A DNA stretch of 62,477 bases from TMED27 sp045106175 (GCA_045106175.1 JBGCEF010000003.1:1-62477), one strand, 5' to 3'. Numbered from the stretch's first letter, positions 41,980-51,339 are shown. Notes: generated by a model from the sequence alone, not told the origin. Made by a program: numbers and translations.

Positions 41980-42567
41980 CTACAAACCAAACCGATTGGC
42001 CATGCGTTCAGCTCTCTCAAGATGTTTATCAAGCGCCGCCATCGTCTTGCCCATATCGGGGCTCGTATCTTCTTTCCACACTTTAAGAACCTTCAAATAA
42101 ACACCTGATAATCCTATAATTTTTGCCGCACCTTTATAACCATTTGTATCAACGCCTGATGCTTCCAACATCCAAGACATAGAACGACACAAATACGGCG
42201 CAGACATTACCGCATCTTTTGGATCAAAACGAAAAGAACGTAAAATGGATGTAATCCCGTCACGATAATCATTCAACACATCAAAACGCTCCATCAAAAC
42301 ATCAAACAACTGATCACGCGAAGAAACATCCCCTTTTGCGGCTTCAAACTGCTCCAAAACACGCCGATCAATCATCCGCCCTAACGCAACCAGTATATCG
42401 CCTTTATCATCAAAATGGTCATGCAATTCCGCCAGTGTAAGCTCGGATTTTTCAGCAACATCAAAGAGTGTTATGTGTTCCCACCCAAGCTCCGCCGATA
42501 ACTCTAAAGCCACCAAAACCAAATCATTTTTGGTTAAAACTTTATTTTTTGCCTTTTTCGTTGCCAT
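41980..42567 (-). CDS. TetR-family transcriptional regulator
   Basis: 195 residues. N-terminal helix-turn-helix (about 12-60) with VALELSAELGWEHITLFDVAEKSE, ending YxHFxxKxxIL-type (LHDHFDDKGDILVAL). The C-terminal ligand domain has SMSWMLEASGV and DMGKTMAALDKHLERAERMA, matching a group of alphaproteobacterial TetR proteins that are near COQ9 in sequence, though it is not COQ9. Convergent with the ribokinase-like gene and divergent from adenosine kinase (82-base gap), whose promoter it may control. Ligand unknown. Confidence 0.85.
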   Translation of the reverse strand: MATKKAKNKVLTKNDLVLVALELSAELGWEHITLFDVAEKSELTLAELHDHFDDKGDILVALGRMIDRRVLEQFEAAKGDVSSRDQLFDVLMERFDVLNDYRDGITSILRSFRFDPKDAVMSAPYLCRSMSWMLEASGVDTNGYKGAAKIIGLSGVYLKVLKVWKEDTSPDMGKTMAALDKHLERAERMANRFGL

Positions 42568-42649
42568 ATCGCTTGGATAATCCTCTTTTATTCTTTAATA
42601 AAGATGTAACAAAATTATAACGAATCAATCAATAAAAATGGATTAAAAT

Positions 42650-43648
42650 ATGTCTTCACCAAAATTAGGCGTCATCGCCGTTGGAAATGCACTTGTCGAT
42701 GTGATCGCTCAAACAAGCGACGCATTTGTTCAAGAACAAGCCGAACAATACGGCATGGAAAAAGGAGCAATGTCTCTTGTTGATGAATTAAGAGCCGTTG
42801 AATTATACAGCCAAATGCCTGAAGGCAAAGAAACATCTGGCGGTTCCGCTGCCAATACAATGGCTGGCTTCGCATCTTTTGGTGGCAAAGGCGCCTTTAT
42901 CGGTAAAGTTGCAGAAGACCAGTTAGGAAAAATATTCCAAAACGATATTCGCGAGATAGGCATAACATTCGAAACACAGCCTTTAATTATAGGCGCAAAA
43001 ACAGGGCGATGCTTAATATTAGTAACGCCCGATGGTCAACGAACAATGAACACTTTTTTAGGAGCGTCGGTTGAATTAAGCCCTGATGACATTGATAAAG
43101 CCTTAATCAGCAATGCACAAATAACGTATTTGGAAGGATATCTATTTGACCGCGACCTTGCCAAGAACGCCTTTATAACTGCTGCAGAAATCGCGCACCA
43201 AAGCGGACATCGTGTAGCACTCACCTTGTCCGATCCTTTCTGCGTTGATCGTCACCGCGAAGATTTCGTTACATTAGTGGAAAACCACATCGATATTTTG
43301 TTCGCCAACGAAGATGAAATCAAATCACTGTATCAAAAAGACAGCTTCGAAGACGCCAAACAAGCTGTGAAGAATAAATGTGAAATAGCTGTGCTCACGC
43401 GTGGTCCAAATGGCTGTGTCGTTATTAGTGATAATGAGGAAGTCACACTTCCTGCACCAAAGGTTGAAAAAGTAATCGATACAACAGGTGCTGGAGACCA
43501 GTTCGCTGCAGGATTCCTCTACGGCTTCACAGAAGGCTTTAGCCTGGAAGAATCAGCAAAGCTAGGCTCAATCGCATCCGGCGAGGTCATAAGCCATATC
43601 GGCCCACGCCCTTTGGTGAACCTCTCAGAATTAAGCAAAGCAGCATAA
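42650..43648 (+). CDS. Adenosine kinase (PfkB family)
   Basis: 332 residues. Phosphorylates adenosine (or another sugar/nucleoside) with ATP. Visible: GNALVDVIAQT N-terminus, GGSAANTMAGFASFGGKGAFIGKVAEDQLG, a long second domain, and the intact catalytic DTTGAGDQFAAGFLYG near residue 280, unlike the altered motif in the neighbouring ribokinase-like gene. This length and N-terminal pattern fit alphaproteobacterial adenosine kinase. It is 12 bases before the binding-protein gene, so they may be one transcript. GGATTAAAAT gives a modest ribosome site. Confidence 0.9.
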   Translation: MSSPKLGVIAVGNALVDVIAQTSDAFVQEQAEQYGMEKGAMSLVDELRAVELYSQMPEGKETSGGSAANTMAGFASFGGKGAFIGKVAEDQLGKIFQNDIREIGITFETQPLIIGAKTGRCLILVTPDGQRTMNTFLGASVELSPDDIDKALISNAQITYLEGYLFDRDLAKNAFITAAEIAHQSGHRVALTLSDPFCVDRHREDFVTLVENHIDILFANEDEIKSLYQKDSFEDAKQAVKNKCEIAVLTRGPNGCVVISDNEEVTLPAPKVEKVIDTTGAGDQFAAGFLYGFTEGFSLEESAKLGSIASGEVISHIGPRPLVNLSELSKAA

Positions 43649-43660
43649 GCCGAATGATTC

Positions 43661-45436
43661 ATGATAGCTAAGCGTATAAAAACTATGAAGCAACTCATAA
43701 CAGTGATTGCCGCAATGCTTGCCACAACAACGCTACTGCTTTCTGCTTCAGTGAGCGCGCAAGAAAATGTGCAAGAAAAAACCTCTAAATTTGGGCTCGC
43801 CATGCACGGTGCGCCCAAATATAATAATGAAAGCGCCCATCTCGACTACGTCAATCCAACAGCCCCTAAAAGCGGCAACAAAAAACTCGCCGCAATAGGA
43901 ACATTCGACACAATCAACCCCTACTCCATCAAAGGTAAAGCAGCGCAAGGCCTTAACCTAACCTATGATCGTCTCATGCGCCGCGTCTGGGATGAAGCCT
44001 TCACAATGTACCCACTCATCGCCGAAAGCTATGAAATGCCGGATGACCGATCATCCATCACATTTCACATCAATCCAAAAGCACGCTTTCATGATGGAAC
44101 ACCAATAACCGCAGATGACGTAATCTTCAGCTTTGAAACACTAAAAAACCACGGCCGCCCAAACATGCGCCGCGTCTACAAACTAGTTTCAAAAGCCGAA
44201 TTAAAGGGCGACAACAGCGTCTATTTTAAATTCGGCGAAGGCTATGACCGCGAAACAGCACTCATTCTTGCCATCATGCCCATACTCTCGAAAAGCTATT
44301 GGCAAGATAAAGAATTCGACACCACAACACTCTCTCAAGACATCCCCATGAATGGCCCATATAAAATCAAAACAATCGATATTGGGCGGTCCATCTCTTA
44401 TCAACGCGTCGATGACTATTGGGCAAAAGACCTTATGGCGAATATTGGTCACTATAACATTGACGAAATCACATATGATTATTTCCGCGACAACAATGTC
44501 GCGTTTGAAGCCTTCTCAAGCGGTGACATTTCCATTCGGCGCGAATCTGATCCTACAAAATGGGCACAAAACTACGATTTTCCTGCTGTAAAAAATAGCT
44601 ATATTATTAAAAAAACGCTCCCACACAGCCGCCCTGAAAAAACGCGGGGAATGATATTCAATACACGCCGTGAACCGTTCAATGACATTAAAGTGCGCCA
44701 AGCCTTCTCGCTGATGTTGGATCATAAGAAAATCAACAACCTTATCTTTAATGGTAAAAAGAAAGAAATACGCTCTTACTTCCCAAATTCAGAATTCGAT
44801 ACCTGCCAAAACTGTGAAATAGAAACTCCACCATCAACACGCGAACGCATGCGTTTCGCCTCAAACCTTCTAAAAGAATCCGGATGGAACATCATCGATG
44901 GAAAGCAAAGCAAAAATGACCAAGCTCTATCTTTCGAACTCCTCCTACAATCACCCGAAGACGAAAAAATTGCACTCCATCTAAAACAGTCACTCAAACG
45001 CATCGGCATTAACATGCGCATCCGCGTGACAGACAGCGCAGATTTTCTCCGACGCCTTCGCGCATATGATTACGATATGGTCTTACATCACTGGCAAAGC
45101 TCACTATCTCCCGGAACAGAACAACTCTTATACTGGGGCTGCGACGCAGCAAAACAAGAAGGCCGCTTTAACTACGCCGGAATATGCACCCCTGAAATCG
45201 ATACACTCGCAAGCGCCGTAGCGAATACAAAAGACAGAATCGAGCTTGTCAAAACCATGCAAACGCTGGATGAAAAACTCTTAGAAGGGCATTACATGAT
45301 TCCCTTATTTTATATTGGACAAGATTACGTTGCCCACAACAAAGACATCCAACACCCTGAAACAACTCCACTCTACGGTATGGTCCTTGAAACATGGTGG
45401 ATAGAAAATCAGCAATCAAAAAACACCGTTGAGTGA
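43661..45436 (+). CDS. YejA-type peptide ABC transporter substrate-binding protein
   Basis: 591 residues with a signal peptide (about 1-34, ending VSAQE; an internal ATG at 43685 is another possible start). An SBP_bac_5 protein: FDTINPYSIKGKAAQGLNL, MYPLIAESYEMPDDRSSITFHINPKARFHDG broken here into its two halves, VRQAFSLMLDH, and FEALLQSPEDE-type late strand. These features resemble YejA, which in E. coli takes up murein peptides and microcin C with YejBEF. No permease or ATPase genes accompany it here, so the rest of the transporter must lie elsewhere or the protein works alone. Confidence 0.88.
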   Translation: MIAKRIKTMKQLITVIAAMLATTTLLLSASVSAQENVQEKTSKFGLAMHGAPKYNNESAHLDYVNPTAPKSGNKKLAAIGTFDTINPYSIKGKAAQGLNLTYDRLMRRVWDEAFTMYPLIAESYEMPDDRSSITFHINPKARFHDGTPITADDVIFSFETLKNHGRPNMRRVYKLVSKAELKGDNSVYFKFGEGYDRETALILAIMPILSKSYWQDKEFDTTTLSQDIPMNGPYKIKTIDIGRSISYQRVDDYWAKDLMANIGHYNIDEITYDYFRDNNVAFEAFSSGDISIRRESDPTKWAQNYDFPAVKNSYIIKKTLPHSRPEKTRGMIFNTRREPFNDIKVRQAFSLMLDHKKINNLIFNGKKKEIRSYFPNSEFDTCQNCEIETPPSTRERMRFASNLLKESGWNIIDGKQSKNDQALSFELLLQSPEDEKIALHLKQSLKRIGINMRIRVTDSADFLRRLRAYDYDMVLHHWQSSLSPGTEQLLYWGCDAAKQEGRFNYAGICTPEIDTLASAVANTKDRIELVKTMQTLDEKLLEGHYMIPLFYIGQDYVAHNKDIQHPETTPLYGMVLETWWIENQQSKNTVE

Positions 45437-45491
45437 CACAAAAGGCACTGTTAGAGTTTTAAATGTAATTAAAAAAACAGAGCATTTAATC

Positions 45492-46019
45492 ATGAACACA
45501 CAGCGCATATTTCTATTTTTAGGCATCTCAACATTGGCCATCACTACAGGATGCGAAATGATGCCAAAACCAAAAGTAGAAAATGCACAGTTCTGGCAAC
45601 GCATCAACGCATCAGAAACGGTATATATCAACGGACCTAAAGCACAGCAGCTTTTAAATCGTGACATCTCAAAATGCGTCACAGAATTACGAGAGCTTGA
45701 ACGCCTTGGCCAAATTAAAAATTCAATTCCCATGGATGTCCGCGGCAATGTTTTGCCACCTGATGAAAAACAACTGCGTCAAATCGACTCACCCGAACGC
45801 GATGGGTATTTATTCGCAGAACATAAAAATTATGAATCATTTGATGGCTGCATGCTCTATAACGGTTGGGAACGCACACAAAGTGTCAATTACGAAACCG
45901 CAAGGCGCGCGGAGAAAAACTTCTTTAGAAATCACATTGATTTCGACGAGCAAGGCATGAGCGAACACATGAAACGCGGCAAAGAACAAAACCTTAACCG
46001 ACCTGATTACAACGAATAA
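45492..46019 (+). CDS. Putative lipoprotein (175 residues)
   Basis: Start set at 45492, because MNTQRIFLFLGISTLAITTGC gives a lipoprotein signal with lipobox TTGC; an upstream in-frame start would overlap the preceding gene. The mature protein is hydrophilic with two other cysteines (SKCVTELRELER and DGCMLYNGWER), a helical middle and a charged C-terminus rich in Glu and Asn (MSEHMKRGKEQNLNRPDYNE). No family recognised. It ends 7 bases from the convergent GT9 gene and begins 55 bases after the YejA-type gene. Confidence 0.65.
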   Translation: MNTQRIFLFLGISTLAITTGCEMMPKPKVENAQFWQRINASETVYINGPKAQQLLNRDISKCVTELRELERLGQIKNSIPMDVRGNVLPPDEKQLRQIDSPERDGYLFAEHKNYESFDGCMLYNGWERTQSVNYETARRAEKNFFRNHIDFDEQGMSEHMKRGKEQNLNRPDYNE

Positions 46020-46026
46020 GAGATAC

Positions 46027-46986
46027 TTAAGCGGCTTCCGCTTTCGTAAAACGTTTCGTGATTTCCTCGCATACGGCATCAACACTCAGTGTTTGCATCA
46101 AACACCCACACGTGCGAGAGCTATACCCCTCATAATCAGTTAATTCATCAAATGTCTCAGGTGTTCTAATATACGATGTATGGTCACCAAACGGCGCATA
46201 TATATGCGGATAGCTTGGCCCAAACAAACCAATCGTCGGCACACCTGCTGCAGCCGCGCAATGCATTAAACCAGAATCATTCCCGATATAAAAATCACAA
46301 CGCGCGATCATCGCCGCGGCCTCTCCCGGGGTTCCTTTGGCAATACAATTAATCTGCTGAGCCTCTGGTATAGCCGCCAATACTTTCTGCGCATCCTCTT
46401 CCTCGCCAGGGGCCCCAAAAACTGCGACACGCGCCCCATCCATAACGCCGCCCTTTTGGATCATAAAAGACACAACTTCAATAAATCGTTCAGCAGGCCA
46501 AGTCTTACCAACCCAATTCGCCGTTGGCCCAACCCCTAAAACCGCCCCCCCTGAAGGAACAATCTTCTGCGCCCCTGTTAATTGGTCTTTGGTAAACCAC
46601 ATTTTAGGCGAAGGCACACCATCCAAACGCAAGACATCCGCGCACTGTTTTGCTTTATGCTGCTCTTTTTCAATATGACGTGAAAATATAAATTTATGTT
46701 TAGCAAGAATAAGCCGCGACACCGCAGAATCACGAAGATCTATCACTATGTCCCAACGTGTTCCAACCACATTTTGCCACAACTTCACCCAATGCCCGTT
46801 ACGCTTTTCTTTCTTAAGTGGAATAATAGTCTCTAACAACGGATACCCTTGAAACAGTGAAACAGCTAACGGCCCACACGCAATCGTAACTTTGGCCTGC
46901 GGATAGGTTTGCTCTATATGGTTTAAAACGCCTGACGACAAAACCGCATCACCGATACGGCTTGATGTAATAAACAAAATCTTCAT
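46027..46986 (-). CDS. Glycosyltransferase family 9 (heptosyltransferase-like)
   Basis: 319 residues from the ATG at 46986 (MKILFITSSRIGDAVLSSGVL). GT9 enzymes add heptose from ADP-heptose to LPS core. Visible: the N-terminal Rossmann start with the R-I-G-D-A loop, LGVGPTANWVGKTWPAERF as the sugar-nucleotide region, and DSGLMHCAAAAGVPTIGLFGPSYP as the C-terminal donor-site motif (D-S-G-x-M-H). It ties in with gmhA at 21 kb. The start lies within 10 bases of the divergent ygfZ start, so its promoter must overlap the ygfZ coding region. No ribosome site. Confidence 0.9.
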   Translation of the reverse strand: MKILFITSSRIGDAVLSSGVLNHIEQTYPQAKVTIACGPLAVSLFQGYPLLETIIPLKKEKRNGHWVKLWQNVVGTRWDIVIDLRDSAVSRLILAKHKFIFSRHIEKEQHKAKQCADVLRLDGVPSPKMWFTKDQLTGAQKIVPSGGAVLGVGPTANWVGKTWPAERFIEVVSFMIQKGGVMDGARVAVFGAPGEEEDAQKVLAAIPEAQQINCIAKGTPGEAAAMIARCDFYIGNDSGLMHCAAAAGVPTIGLFGPSYPHIYAPFGDHTSYIRTPETFDELTDYEGYSSRTCGCLMQTLSVDAVCEEITKRFTKAEAA

Positions 46987-46989
46987 AAT
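46962..46989 (+). promoter_or_regulatory. Candidate promoter of ygfZ inside the GT9 gene (leaderless spacing)
   Basis: TTGATG (46962-46967), 16-base spacer, CATAAT (46984-46989), 6 bases to the ygfZ ATG at 46996. The -10 box covers the start codon of the divergent GT9 gene. Confidence 0.45.
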
Positions 46990-46995
46990 CAAAAT

Positions 46996-47685
46996 ATGAC
47001 AGAAAACCCATTCTACGTAAAACTCAAAAACAGAGGATTAATCCATATTGAAGGAGAAGACCACAAAACTTTCCTCCAAGGGTTAATCACCAATGATATT
47101 GAAAAATTAACCCCCTCCTCGCCGCTCTACGCATGCCTGCTCAACGCACAGGGTAAATTTCTACATGATTTCTTTGTGATAGAAGGCAATGGTTTTATCC
47201 TCTTGGATTGCGAAGGGGGTAATAGATCCACCGATTTAGCCAAACGCCTAAAAATGTATGCCCTTCGCGCCGATGTACAAATCTCAGTTGAACCAGACAA
47301 TAATGTCTACGCAATATTTAATAATGACAAGGGCCTTCCCGATCCCCGCCACCCCAATATGGGCAACCGTTCATTCGAAAAACCCAACTTACCCGAAAGC
47401 GATTTCGATATTTGGGATCATAAACGCATCACCCTCACCATTCCAGACGGCAGCCGCGATTTAATCGTTGAAAAATCCACAATGGACGAAGCATCAATGG
47501 ATCAACTCAACGCCATCGACTACAATAAAGGCTGCTATATCGGCCAAGAATTAACGGCAAGAATGCATTATCGCGGCTTAGGAAAACGGAAATTGCAAAC
47601 CTTAGATCTAAAAAACCTTCCTGAAAAAACATATCTAAGATCATCAAGCAACGACATCGGCATAGCACTCGTTAAGCTAAATTGA
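46996..47685 (+). CDS. ygfZ: YgfZ/GcvT-like folate-binding protein
   Basis: 229 residues, shorter than the usual 280-330 because the C-terminal barrel is reduced. YgfZ helps keep certain iron-sulfur enzymes active and uses folate. The hallmark K-G-C-Y-x-G-Q-E motif is intact (YNKGCYIGQELTARMHYRG, near residue 177). The N-terminus (FYVKLKNRGLIHIEGEDHKTFLQGLITND) matches the family. The ATG has no ribosome site. The window also has HemW and LipB, both connected to Fe-S or lipoate enzymes, but no isc/suf genes. Confidence 0.9.
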   Translation: MTENPFYVKLKNRGLIHIEGEDHKTFLQGLITNDIEKLTPSSPLYACLLNAQGKFLHDFFVIEGNGFILLDCEGGNRSTDLAKRLKMYALRADVQISVEPDNNVYAIFNNDKGLPDPRHPNMGNRSFEKPNLPESDFDIWDHKRITLTIPDGSRDLIVEKSTMDEASMDQLNAIDYNKGCYIGQELTARMHYRGLGKRKLQTLDLKNLPEKTYLRSSSNDIGIALVKLN

Positions 47686-47710
47686 CATAAGAAAAAATTG
47701 CCTTTACAAC
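47682..47710 (+). promoter_or_regulatory. Promoter with AATTGACATAA box before the gene at 47718 (leaderless spacing)
   Basis: TTGACA (47682-47687), 17-base spacer, TACAAC (47705-47710), then 7 bases to the ATG at 47718. It overlaps the ygfZ stop region. Same extended -35 box as at 9606 and 28843. Confidence 0.55.
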
Positions 47711-47717
47711 AAGCATT

Positions 47718-48365
47718 ATGACTACTCCAGAAAGACAACTCGTGGATACCATGCTTAACATCAGTGATGATGTTAACGATGCCATACTTGCCATTAAATT
47801 TGCCGACGCACATGGCAAACAGACATATAAAACAACAATCACATCCGCAATTATTGGCTTAGTAAACCTACCGCCGACCTTCCTCGCCGGAGCGGGAATA
47901 ACATCAACAGATGCAACCACGCTCATGATCGCAGGAATAACAAGCGCCATCGTCGCACAGGGATATTTCAAAGTCAGAATGAAACAAATCCACGAATCTT
48001 TCAGCAAAAGTGCAGAAAAACTACCTGACAATTACCGCCTATATTTTAAACGAGCAGAGTATCGTTTAGAAAAAGACAGGTACAAAGGTCCAATGAGCAT
48101 GCTTGATTTTTGCGACCTTTTTTCTGAAGAATTAGGTAACGGAAACGCAAGCACAGTAACCGCCCTAGCAACAACTGGTTTTTTCGCGCCATCTTTATCT
48201 GGCAGCGTGATCGGCACGCGCAATTACCTAAAAGCTTTATTCACAGCCAATGAATTTGTAGAAGCAAGAGAGAAATTGGTAAAAGACATGGCAGAGCAAT
48301 TATCAGATTCTTCTGAAATATTCCTACAGACTATCGAAACGATGGCTAGACAGCCTGAGGCGTAA
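47718..48365 (+). CDS. Predicted membrane protein (215 residues)
   Basis: Two hydrophobic segments near residues 38-60 (ITSAIIGLVNLPPTFLAGAGI) and 64-80 (TTLMIAGITSAIVAQGYF) form a probable hairpin, with a soluble C-terminal part of about 130 residues that is charged and helical (AEYRLEKDRYKGPMSMLDF, KLVKDMAEQLSDSSEIFLQ). I recognise no family. It is downstream of ygfZ but appears to have its own leaderless promoter. The next gene, ppdK, is convergent with a 155-base gap holding a hairpin. Confidence 0.62.
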   Translation: MTTPERQLVDTMLNISDDVNDAILAIKFADAHGKQTYKTTITSAIIGLVNLPPTFLAGAGITSTDATTLMIAGITSAIVAQGYFKVRMKQIHESFSKSAEKLPDNYRLYFKRAEYRLEKDRYKGPMSMLDFCDLFSEELGNGNASTVTALATTGFFAPSLSGSVIGTRNYLKALFTANEFVEAREKLVKDMAEQLSDSSEIFLQTIETMARQPEA

Positions 48366-48469
48366 AACGCGTAATTAAGACGATAAGACAGCAGAATTCT
48401 TGCGCGAGAAAAAATGATACATATCGAATGTAACATTTTGACCTTTTTAATTATCTTTAACCATTATGC

Positions 48470-48497
48470 GTGCCCTTTATTAATATAAAGCGGGCAC
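48470..48497. other. Strong inverted repeat in the gap after ppdK
   Basis: GTGCCC-TTTAT, loop TAAT, ATAAA, two-base bulge, GGGCAC. An 11-pair stem between the convergent membrane-protein and ppdK genes. Neither side has a proper T run, so a rho-independent terminator is uncertain; it may protect or end the ppdK mRNA. Confidence 0.5.
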
Positions 48498-48520
48498 ACA
48501 CAAAAGATGAAAAATCGGAA

Positions 48521-51223
48521 CTAAGCCGCCTTCTTTTCCGCGGCTTCAAGCTTTCCCACATTTTGTGCCTTGATCGCCGCTTGTGCTGCTGCCAAACGTG
48601 CAATCGGTACGCGGTATGGCGAACAAGAAACATAATCAAGCCCTACACTCTCACAAAATGCAATCGAGGCTGGGTCACCGCCATGCTCACCACAAATACC
48701 AAGCTTAATGTCCGGACGCGTTTGACGCCCACCATGCACAGCAACCTCAACCAGGCGCCCTACTCCATCAACATCGATCGATGCAAACGGATCGCGCTCG
48801 TAAATGCCATGACCAACATATGCCGGCAAGAAATTCGACGCATCATCGCGGCTCATCCCCAATGTAGTTTGTGTCAAATCATTCGTCCCGAAACTAAAAA
48901 ACTGCGCACTTTCTGCGATATGGTTCGCGGTCAAACATGCACGCGGCAGTTCGATCATCGTCCCAACAATATAATCAAGCTTACTACCTTTTTCTTCAAA
49001 CACAGTCTCAGCAATAGCTTCAACCTTAGCACGAAGAATATCAAGTTCGGCCTTATCACCAACAAGTGGAATCATAACTTCCGGTGACACTATTTCGCCT
49101 GTCTTCGCTGCAGCATCCAGCGCGCCTTCAAAAATTGCGCGTGCTTGCATCTCGTATATCTCTGGATACGTAATACCTAAACGACATCCACGATGACCAA
49201 GCATAGGATTGCTTTCATGCAAATCTTCCAAGCGACGACGAACCGCATCATGCGGAATGCCCGCATTCGTTGCAAATGTATCAATATCTTCTTGCGTATG
49301 CGGCAAAAACTCGTGCAATGGCGGGTCAAGTAAACGAACTGTTACTGGCAAACCGCTCATAATCTCAAATAACGCTGCAAAGTCTGAACGCTGCTCCGGC
49401 AATAATTTATCCAGTGCCGCACGACGCTCTACCTCGTTATTTGCAAAGATCATCTCGCGAACATTTTGAATACGATCAGCATCAAAGAACATGTGCTCTG
49501 TTCGACACAAACCGATACCTTCTGCACCAAACTCGCGCGCTGTTTTGCTGTCTAAAGGTGTCTCCGCATTAGTGCGAACTTTCATACGACGACGCGCATC
49601 CGCCCACGCCATAAGCGTTCCAAAATCACCCGAAAGCTCTGGTTTAATAGTATCAACCGCACCAACCATAACTTCACCTGTAGATCCATCAAGCGTAAGA
49701 ATATCGTTTTCACGAAGCTCACGCTCCCCGATGCGGATAATCTTGTCTTTTGCATCAATATTCAATTCCCCCGCACCCGCAACACAGCATGTTCCCATAC
49801 CACGTGCAACAACAGCCGCATGCGAAGTCATTCCGCCACGCGATGTCAAAATACCCGCAGACGCATGCATACCAGTAATATCTTCCGGCGAAGTTTCCTG
49901 ACGACACAGGATAACAGTCTCACCTGCATTCGCTCGCGCTTCCGCATCTTCAGATGTAAACACAATCTTACCAGATGCCGCACCAGGAGACGCCGGCAAT
50001 CCTTTTGTAATAATATCTTTTGAAGCATTCGGATCCAATGTTGGATGCAAAAGCTGATCCAAGCTCTGCGGATCAACACGAAGCAAAGCTTCCTCCTGAT
50101 CAATCAAACCCTCTTCAACCATATCAACCGCAATCTTCAAAGCTGCCTTAGCGGTCCGCTTACCCGAACGAGTCTGAAGCATGAACAACTTGTCCTTTTG
50201 CACCGTGAACTCAAGATCTTGAATATCACGATAATGTTTCTCTAACTTAAGGCGCGTATCATCCAACTGCTTGAATACTACAGGCATGCTCTCTTCCATT
50301 GACGGCATATCACTGCCCTCTTTCTCACGTCCATATTTAGTCAAGCTTTGCGGTGTACGAATACCCGCAACAACATCTTCACCCTGCGCGTTAATCAAAT
50401 ATTCGCCATAGAAATAATTCTCACCTGTTGATGGATCACGCGTAAACGCAACACCTGTCGCACAATCTTCACCCATGTTCCCAAACACCATGGATTGAAC
50501 ATTAACAGCCGTTCCCCATGTTGCAGGAATCTCATGAATTTTACGATAAGTGATCGCACGCGGAACCATCCACGACCCAAACACCGCGCCAACCGCGCCC
50601 CATAACTGCTCATGCGGATCGGTAGGGAAAGGCTTACCAAGCTCGCGCTGAACCAATTCCTTATAATCCGAAACAATCTCTTTCCACCCTTCGGCACCAA
50701 TATCCGTATCTTGGCGCAAACCCTCATCGCGCTTGTAACGTTCAATGATTTCCTCAAATTCATGATGATCAACACCAAGAACAACATCACCATACATCTG
50801 AATAAAACGACGATAAGAATCATACGCAAAACGCTCATCACCAGATGCCTTTGCCAAACCTTCAACAGTCTCGTCATTCAAACCAAGATTAAGAACAGTG
50901 TCCATCATCCCTGGCATAGAGACACGCGCACCAGAACGAACAGATACAAGGAGCGGATTAGCAGGATCGCCAAATTTCATATCCATCTCTGCTTCAATGC
51001 GGCCTAAAGCTTCTTCAACTTGCGCTTTCAGTTCATCAGGGTAGTTATGATCATTATCGTAATAGGCAGTACAAACTTCTGTTGTAATTGTGAAACCCGG
51101 AGGCACCGGAAGACCAAGAGATGCCATCTCCGCAAGATTACATCCTTTTCCACCAAGAAGATTACGCATACTCGCATCACCTTCATTATTCTCCGCACCG
51201 AAACTGTACACCCATTTGGTCAT
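48521..51223 (-). CDS. ppdK: Pyruvate, phosphate dikinase
   Basis: 900 residues from the ATG at 51223, preceded by AGGAGA; an earlier in-frame ATG at 51277 lacks one. Interconverts pyruvate + ATP + phosphate with PEP + AMP + PPi. The N-terminal nucleotide domain has LLGGKGCNLAEMASLGLPVPPGFTI broken into its motif parts, and MVFGNMGEDCATGVAFTRDP. The central catalytic His lies in ILTSRGGMTSHAAVVARGMG (GGMTSHAA, about residue 455). The C-terminal PEP domain has GTMIELPRACL and FSFGTNDLTQTTLG. With MaeB it lets the cell move between C3 and C4 acids. Confidence 0.97.
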   Translation of the reverse strand: MTKWVYSFGAENNEGDASMRNLLGGKGCNLAEMASLGLPVPPGFTITTEVCTAYYDNDHNYPDELKAQVEEALGRIEAEMDMKFGDPANPLLVSVRSGARVSMPGMMDTVLNLGLNDETVEGLAKASGDERFAYDSYRRFIQMYGDVVLGVDHHEFEEIIERYKRDEGLRQDTDIGAEGWKEIVSDYKELVQRELGKPFPTDPHEQLWGAVGAVFGSWMVPRAITYRKIHEIPATWGTAVNVQSMVFGNMGEDCATGVAFTRDPSTGENYFYGEYLINAQGEDVVAGIRTPQSLTKYGREKEGSDMPSMEESMPVVFKQLDDTRLKLEKHYRDIQDLEFTVQKDKLFMLQTRSGKRTAKAALKIAVDMVEEGLIDQEEALLRVDPQSLDQLLHPTLDPNASKDIITKGLPASPGAASGKIVFTSEDAEARANAGETVILCRQETSPEDITGMHASAGILTSRGGMTSHAAVVARGMGTCCVAGAGELNIDAKDKIIRIGERELRENDILTLDGSTGEVMVGAVDTIKPELSGDFGTLMAWADARRRMKVRTNAETPLDSKTAREFGAEGIGLCRTEHMFFDADRIQNVREMIFANNEVERRAALDKLLPEQRSDFAALFEIMSGLPVTVRLLDPPLHEFLPHTQEDIDTFATNAGIPHDAVRRRLEDLHESNPMLGHRGCRLGITYPEIYEMQARAIFEGALDAAAKTGEIVSPEVMIPLVGDKAELDILRAKVEAIAETVFEEKGSKLDYIVGTMIELPRACLTANHIAESAQFFSFGTNDLTQTTLGMSRDDASNFLPAYVGHGIYERDPFASIDVDGVGRLVEVAVHGGRQTRPDIKLGICGEHGGDPASIAFCESVGLDYVSCSPYRVPIARLAAAQAAIKAQNVGKLEAAEKKAA

Positions 51224-51267
51224 CGTGTCTGCTCTCCTAAACTGGCCAAAACGTATATTGTATGCAG

Positions 51268-51295
51268 GGTTTAGCACATTTTAAGAAGATGTCAA
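51268..51295 (-). promoter_or_regulatory. Candidate promoter of ppdK
   Basis: Minus strand: TTGACA (51290-51295), 16-base spacer, TAAACC (51268-51273), a leader of about 40 bases holding AGGAGA. Good -35, weak -10. Confidence 0.4.
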
Positions 51296-51339
51296 AACAA
51301 GTTTACAGCTTTAAATAATTCTAAAGTTAGCAAAATTTT

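Noticed and set aside
48470..48497. Rho-independent terminator for ppdK
   Set aside because: The hairpin is strong, but the minus-strand sequence after it is not T-rich, so it is listed only as an inverted repeat.
51224..51277. Upstream start of ppdK
   Set aside because: The extension covers the AGGAGA site and has no counterpart in the family.
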